Assembly (NCBI GenBank): GCA_016873275.1
Contig: VGXO01000033.1
Location: 1 to 34,365, forward strand
DNA: 34,365 bases
Direction: 5' to 3'
Origin: Phycisphaerae bacterium
GTDB taxonomy: Bacteria; Planctomycetota; Phycisphaerae; Phycisphaerales; SM1A02
Shown: piece after piece, positions 32,077-34,365 of the stretch
How the letters are laid out: each line of letters begins with the position of its first letter
Numbering within the stretch: position 1 is the stretch's first letter
Notes under the pieces: generated by a model
What the model saw: the letters and a program-made list of their open reading frames with translations, nothing else
What the model was told of the DNA's origin: nothing
Database searches by the model: none
Program-made: the position numbers and the translations under genes

Positions 32077-33158
32077 GGCGAGGGCTCCTTCGGAGACTCG
32101 TCCGGAGGCGACGCCTCGGGCGGCTGCGCTGCGGCGAGCCCGAGCTCCTCGCGGTCGAGGAACTTGTAGCCGCCCTCGCCGCCGTGCCGCTCCGCGATGA
32201 TCCGCATGGTGTCGAGCGGATCCTCGTCGAGGAACTGGATGCAGTGGATGCGGGTGCGGCGCGAGCCGGAGCCGGGATCCACCGGGTTGAGCCGGTCGAG
32301 GACCGCGAGCAGCTCCTCGCGGTCGATCTCGAACTGCCCGGCGCCGGTGATGTTGCTGCTGAGGAGGAAGACGCAGTCGGGTCGGAGGGCGAGCGCCCTC
32401 GTCATCGCCTCGACGGGATTGCTTCGTCCGGCGGGCACGACGTTGCTCCTCGCCCACTCGACCGCCTGCCTCGTCGCGGGTCGGCTCACCGGCACGAGCC
32501 GGTTCGCGGGCGGGACGGCGATCGCGGCGTTCCGCTGGAAGAAGATCACCGCGTAGCTCTGGGCGGGCACGAGGCTCGAGAGCGATCGCGACAGCTCGTC
32601 GAGCACGGTCCGGAAGGATCCGATCATGGAGCCGGAGGCATCGACCACGTAGACGAGCGTCCGCGCGTTCGTCGCCCGCAGCCCCGCGAAGGTGGCGCCG
32701 GCGTCGGACTCGATGGGGATCGTGGCGGTCGCAGACCGCTCGCGACCCGTGCCGGCGATCAGGTCGAGCGGACCGGCGGCGGCGGTCGCCAGCGCATCGT
32801 CGATCGCCTCGCGGACGTCGCTCGCCATCGCCGGCGCGACCTCCGCCGTCTCCTCGGTCGGCTCGAGGTCGTCGAGCGACGCGAGCGGCTCGAACGTGGT
32901 GCTCTCGAAGTCCGCCGTGACTGGCTCGCGGGGGGTCTCGACGATGCGGACCACCGTCCAGGTGACGAGGAAGGCGATCACGACCAGGAGCAGATGGAGT
33001 CCCAGCGAGACCACCCATCCGACCCATCCTGAGGCGTCGCGCCCGGAGGAGCCGGCGGTGCGGAGCGCCTCGACGAGGCTCTCGCCGCCGGCGGGGGTCG
33101 CCGAAGGCAGCGGCTCCGGGGAGGGCGACTCGGGGATGGTGGAGTTCGCGTCGGGCAT
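32073..33158 (-). CDS. TonB/TolA-like anchored von Willebrand A protein
   Basis: This is a 361-residue protein. A ~45-residue Pro/Ser-rich cytoplasmic part is followed by one membrane helix (~46-72) with Ser51-x3-His55, the SxxxH signature by which TonB and TolA contact ExbB/TolQ. An acidic linker (~80-110) leads to a VWA domain at ~160-340 with the MIDAS motif DASGS (173-177) and a GRSNPVEAM loop; the later Asp (normally TDG) is replaced by SSN, so metal binding may be altered. The tail is Pro/Glu-rich. This is probably the transducer of the adjacent ExbB/ExbD motor. The ATG at 33158 is a choice; starts at 33206 or 33212 are possible. Confidence 0.85.
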   Translation of the reverse strand: MPDANSTIPESPSPEPLPSATPAGGESLVEALRTAGSSGRDASGWVGWVVSLGLHLLLVVIAFLVTWTVVRIVETPREPVTADFESTTFEPLASLDDLEPTEETAEVAPAMASDVREAIDDALATAAAGPLDLIAGTGRERSATATIPIESDAGATFAGLRATNARTLVYVVDASGSMIGSFRTVLDELSRSLSSLVPAQSYAVIFFQRNAAIAVPPANRLVPVSRPATRQAVEWARSNVVPAGRSNPVEAMTRALALRPDCVFLLSSNITGAGQFEIDREELLAVLDRLNPVDPGSGSRRTRIHCIQFLDEDPLDTMRIIAERHGGEGGYKFLDREELGLAAAQPPEASPPDESPKEPSP

Positions 33159-33323
33159 GAGAACGTCGATCGATCCCGCCGCTGCGAGGCGAGCAGGTCC
33201 GAGCATCCTCAATCGGCGTTCGAGGGTCCCGCTCCCAAGAGGCGGAAGTGCCGGAACGGAGGGTCGGCGGGGAACTCCGGCGGAGACTCCGCCACCGACC
33301 TCCGCCGAAGGCGTCCGCGAGGG

Positions 33324-34229
33324 TCAGTTCGACCGCGTGCCGGACGATCCTGCCGAGGGCGTCGAGCCCGCGATCGTCAGCGGACCACTGCTCGGCGCCG
33401 AGGCGGAGGGGGTCGCGTTCGAGGGCAGCGCCGCGGTGGAGCGGGCGCCCGCGGCGACGGAGGCGGGCACCGGCTTGACCGGCGTCTGAGCAGGAGTCGG
33501 TCGCGGTCGGAAGATCGCGCGATCGAGGCTCAGGAAGCCGCCGCCGGTGAGGGCGAGCCCAAGCGAGAGGACGAGCATCCCGAGACCCGCCGCCACCGAC
33601 TCGAAGGCTGCGACGTCGGCGCCGAAGAGATAGTTGGGAGCGGTGTAGGGGACCCCGAGGATCCAGATCAGCGAGGCGAACAGGGTGGCACACAGCACGC
33701 CCCAGACCCGCGTCACCAGTCCAAGCACGAGGAGGCTGCCGCCGATCACCTCGAGGAGCGCCGTCGTCCACGCCAGCGGCACCGGTCCGGGGACGCCCGC
33801 CTCCGCGAAGAGGACCGTCCAGCGGTGGAGGTGGCGGGCGGTGACGGTTCCCTCGGACGCCGCTGGCTCGACCTCGGACGCGGTCGGCGACGTCGACTCG
33901 GCGGCACTCGGCGAGACCTCCGCGGAAGGGGCGGTCGGTTCCTCCGACGTCGCCGCGGGCGGTTCCGACGAGGCCGATGAGCTCGTCTCCGAGTTCGTCC
34001 CGGCGCCCTCGGTCGACTCCGGCGCCTGCCGAAGCCACGCGACCTTCCTCCCGGCGACGGACGCCGATGGCTCGGCGAGCTCCAGTCGATCGATCAACCC
34101 CGCGTCGTCGCCGGTGAACGTCGAGGTCGTCGTCAGGTCGGTCCAGCCGAGCGGGATCATCACCGCCGCGATGGCGAGCCGAGAGAGCAGGGGCACCACG
34201 TGCGCTGCGGCAGCATGACTGAAGGACAT
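33324..34229 (-). CDS. DoxX-family membrane protein with mucin-like loop
   Basis: This 301-residue protein has a first helix at ~10-28, then helices at ~150-175, ~178-198 and ~210-230 with the DoxX pattern LLEVIGGSLLVLGLVTRVWG. DoxX proteins are usually ~130-170 residues; here a ~60-residue Ser/Thr/Glu/Ala/Pro-rich segment (~70-130) is inserted between helices 1 and 2, and a ~60-residue Pro/Ala/Ser-rich tail is added. The function of DoxX proteins is not settled. GAGGAG lies 5 nt before the ATG. It precedes the VWA gene by 165 nt and may be separately transcribed. Confidence 0.85.
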   Translation of the reverse strand: MSFSHAAAAHVVPLLSRLAIAAVMIPLGWTDLTTTSTFTGDDAGLIDRLELAEPSASVAGRKVAWLRQAPESTEGAGTNSETSSSASSEPPAATSEEPTAPSAEVSPSAAESTSPTASEVEPAASEGTVTARHLHRWTVLFAEAGVPGPVPLAWTTALLEVIGGSLLVLGLVTRVWGVLCATLFASLIWILGVPYTAPNYLFGADVAAFESVAAGLGMLVLSLGLALTGGGFLSLDRAIFRPRPTPAQTPVKPVPASVAAGARSTAALPSNATPSASAPSSGPLTIAGSTPSAGSSGTRSN

Positions 34230-34267
34230 GGAGTCTCCTCGTGATCCCGACCCGCCGGGAGCGGTCG

Positions 34268-34274
34268 TATGCTA
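34268..34274. promoter_or_regulatory. Overlapping divergent -10 elements, tRNA-Leu and DoxX
   Basis: tatgcta contains TATGCT (+), 10 nt before the tRNA-Leu 5' end, and TAGCAT (-) on the DoxX side, giving a leader of about 35 nt before that gene's GAGGAG site. No clear -35 box is seen for the tRNA. Confidence 0.55.
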
Positions 34275-34283
34275 CGACCCGCC

Positions 34284-34365
34284 GCGGGCGTGGCGGAATT
34301 GGCAGACGCACCAGATTTAGGTTCTGGCGGGGCGACCCATGCAGGTTCGAGTCCTGCCGCCCGCA
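34284..34365 (+). tRNA. tRNA-Leu (anticodon TAG)
   Basis: Acceptor stem gcgggcg/cgcccgc and the discriminator A at the very last base close the cloverleaf. The anticodon arm is ccaga-tttaggt-tctgg with TAG. A class II variable arm (cggggcgacccatg) and T arm gcaggttcgagtcctgc follow. No 3' CCA can be judged because the window ends. Confidence 0.96.

Noticed and set aside
27053-34229. Zorya-like anti-phage system
   Set aside because: Zorya has MotA/MotB-type channel proteins with nuclease or helicase partners; here the partners are VWA and helical-repeat proteins and no nuclease or helicase is present.

Overview
The window is a compact, very G+C-rich stretch of a bacterial chromosome (roughly 70% G+C by eye). 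The gene set fits a Planctomycetota-like organism, perhaps Phycisphaerae: a large sialidase/alpha-L-fucosidase fusion, partner-switching regulators beside an MlaE-type permease, a flotillin/NfeD pair, two ExbD genes with ExbB and a membrane-anchored von Willebrand A protein, ThyX instead of ThyA, and many short lipoproteins. The lineage is an inference from gene content; no rRNA is present.

Left part (1-7660). After a hairpin-rich repeat region comes a leftward operon: GluQ-type tRNA synthetase, a DUF192 lipoprotein, and an RsbU/SpoIIE-type phosphatase. A pterin-4a-carbinolamine dehydratase gene diverges from it. Next are the leftward sialidase-fucosidase fusion and, divergently, coaD with a metallo-beta-lactamase-fold protein.

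Middle (7670-16680). A membrane-anchored HtrA protease, panB, a lone Opp/Dpp-type ATPase, a small anchored protein, thyX, two divergent lipoproteins and tRNA-Ser(GCT). A frameshifted pentapeptide-repeat gene relic abuts the 3' end of that tRNA. A lipoprotein, an RsbW-like kinase, a STAS protein and an MlaE-like permease then form an operon. With the phosphatase at the left end, the window holds all three parts of an anti-sigma partner switch, although the three need not act together.

Right-centre (16681-26442). Modular hairpin repeats, flotillin and NfeD, a metallophosphoesterase, a methyltransferase, an FG-GAP-type propeller protein, dusB, a 37-residue membrane miniprotein, gcvT, and a primary-type sigma factor without region 1.1.

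Right end (27053-34365). A leftward operon, joined by five consecutive 4-nt stop/start overlaps, encodes a VWA protein, a small periplasmic helical-repeat protein, ExbB, two ExbD proteins and an 878-residue periplasmic solenoid. The VWA protein's transmembrane helix carries the SxxxH signature of TonB/TolA. My reading is a proton-motive-force motor whose transducer ends in a VWA domain; this is the best candidate for an undescribed system here. A DoxX protein with a mucin-like loop lies upstream, and tRNA-Leu(TAG) ends the window.

A recurring signal is a TAnnnT hexamer 6-10 nt before the start codon of nine protein genes, at similar distance to that before the two tRNA genes. This suggests that leaderless or near-leaderless transcripts are common here. 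Other genes have clear Shine-Dalgarno sites instead.
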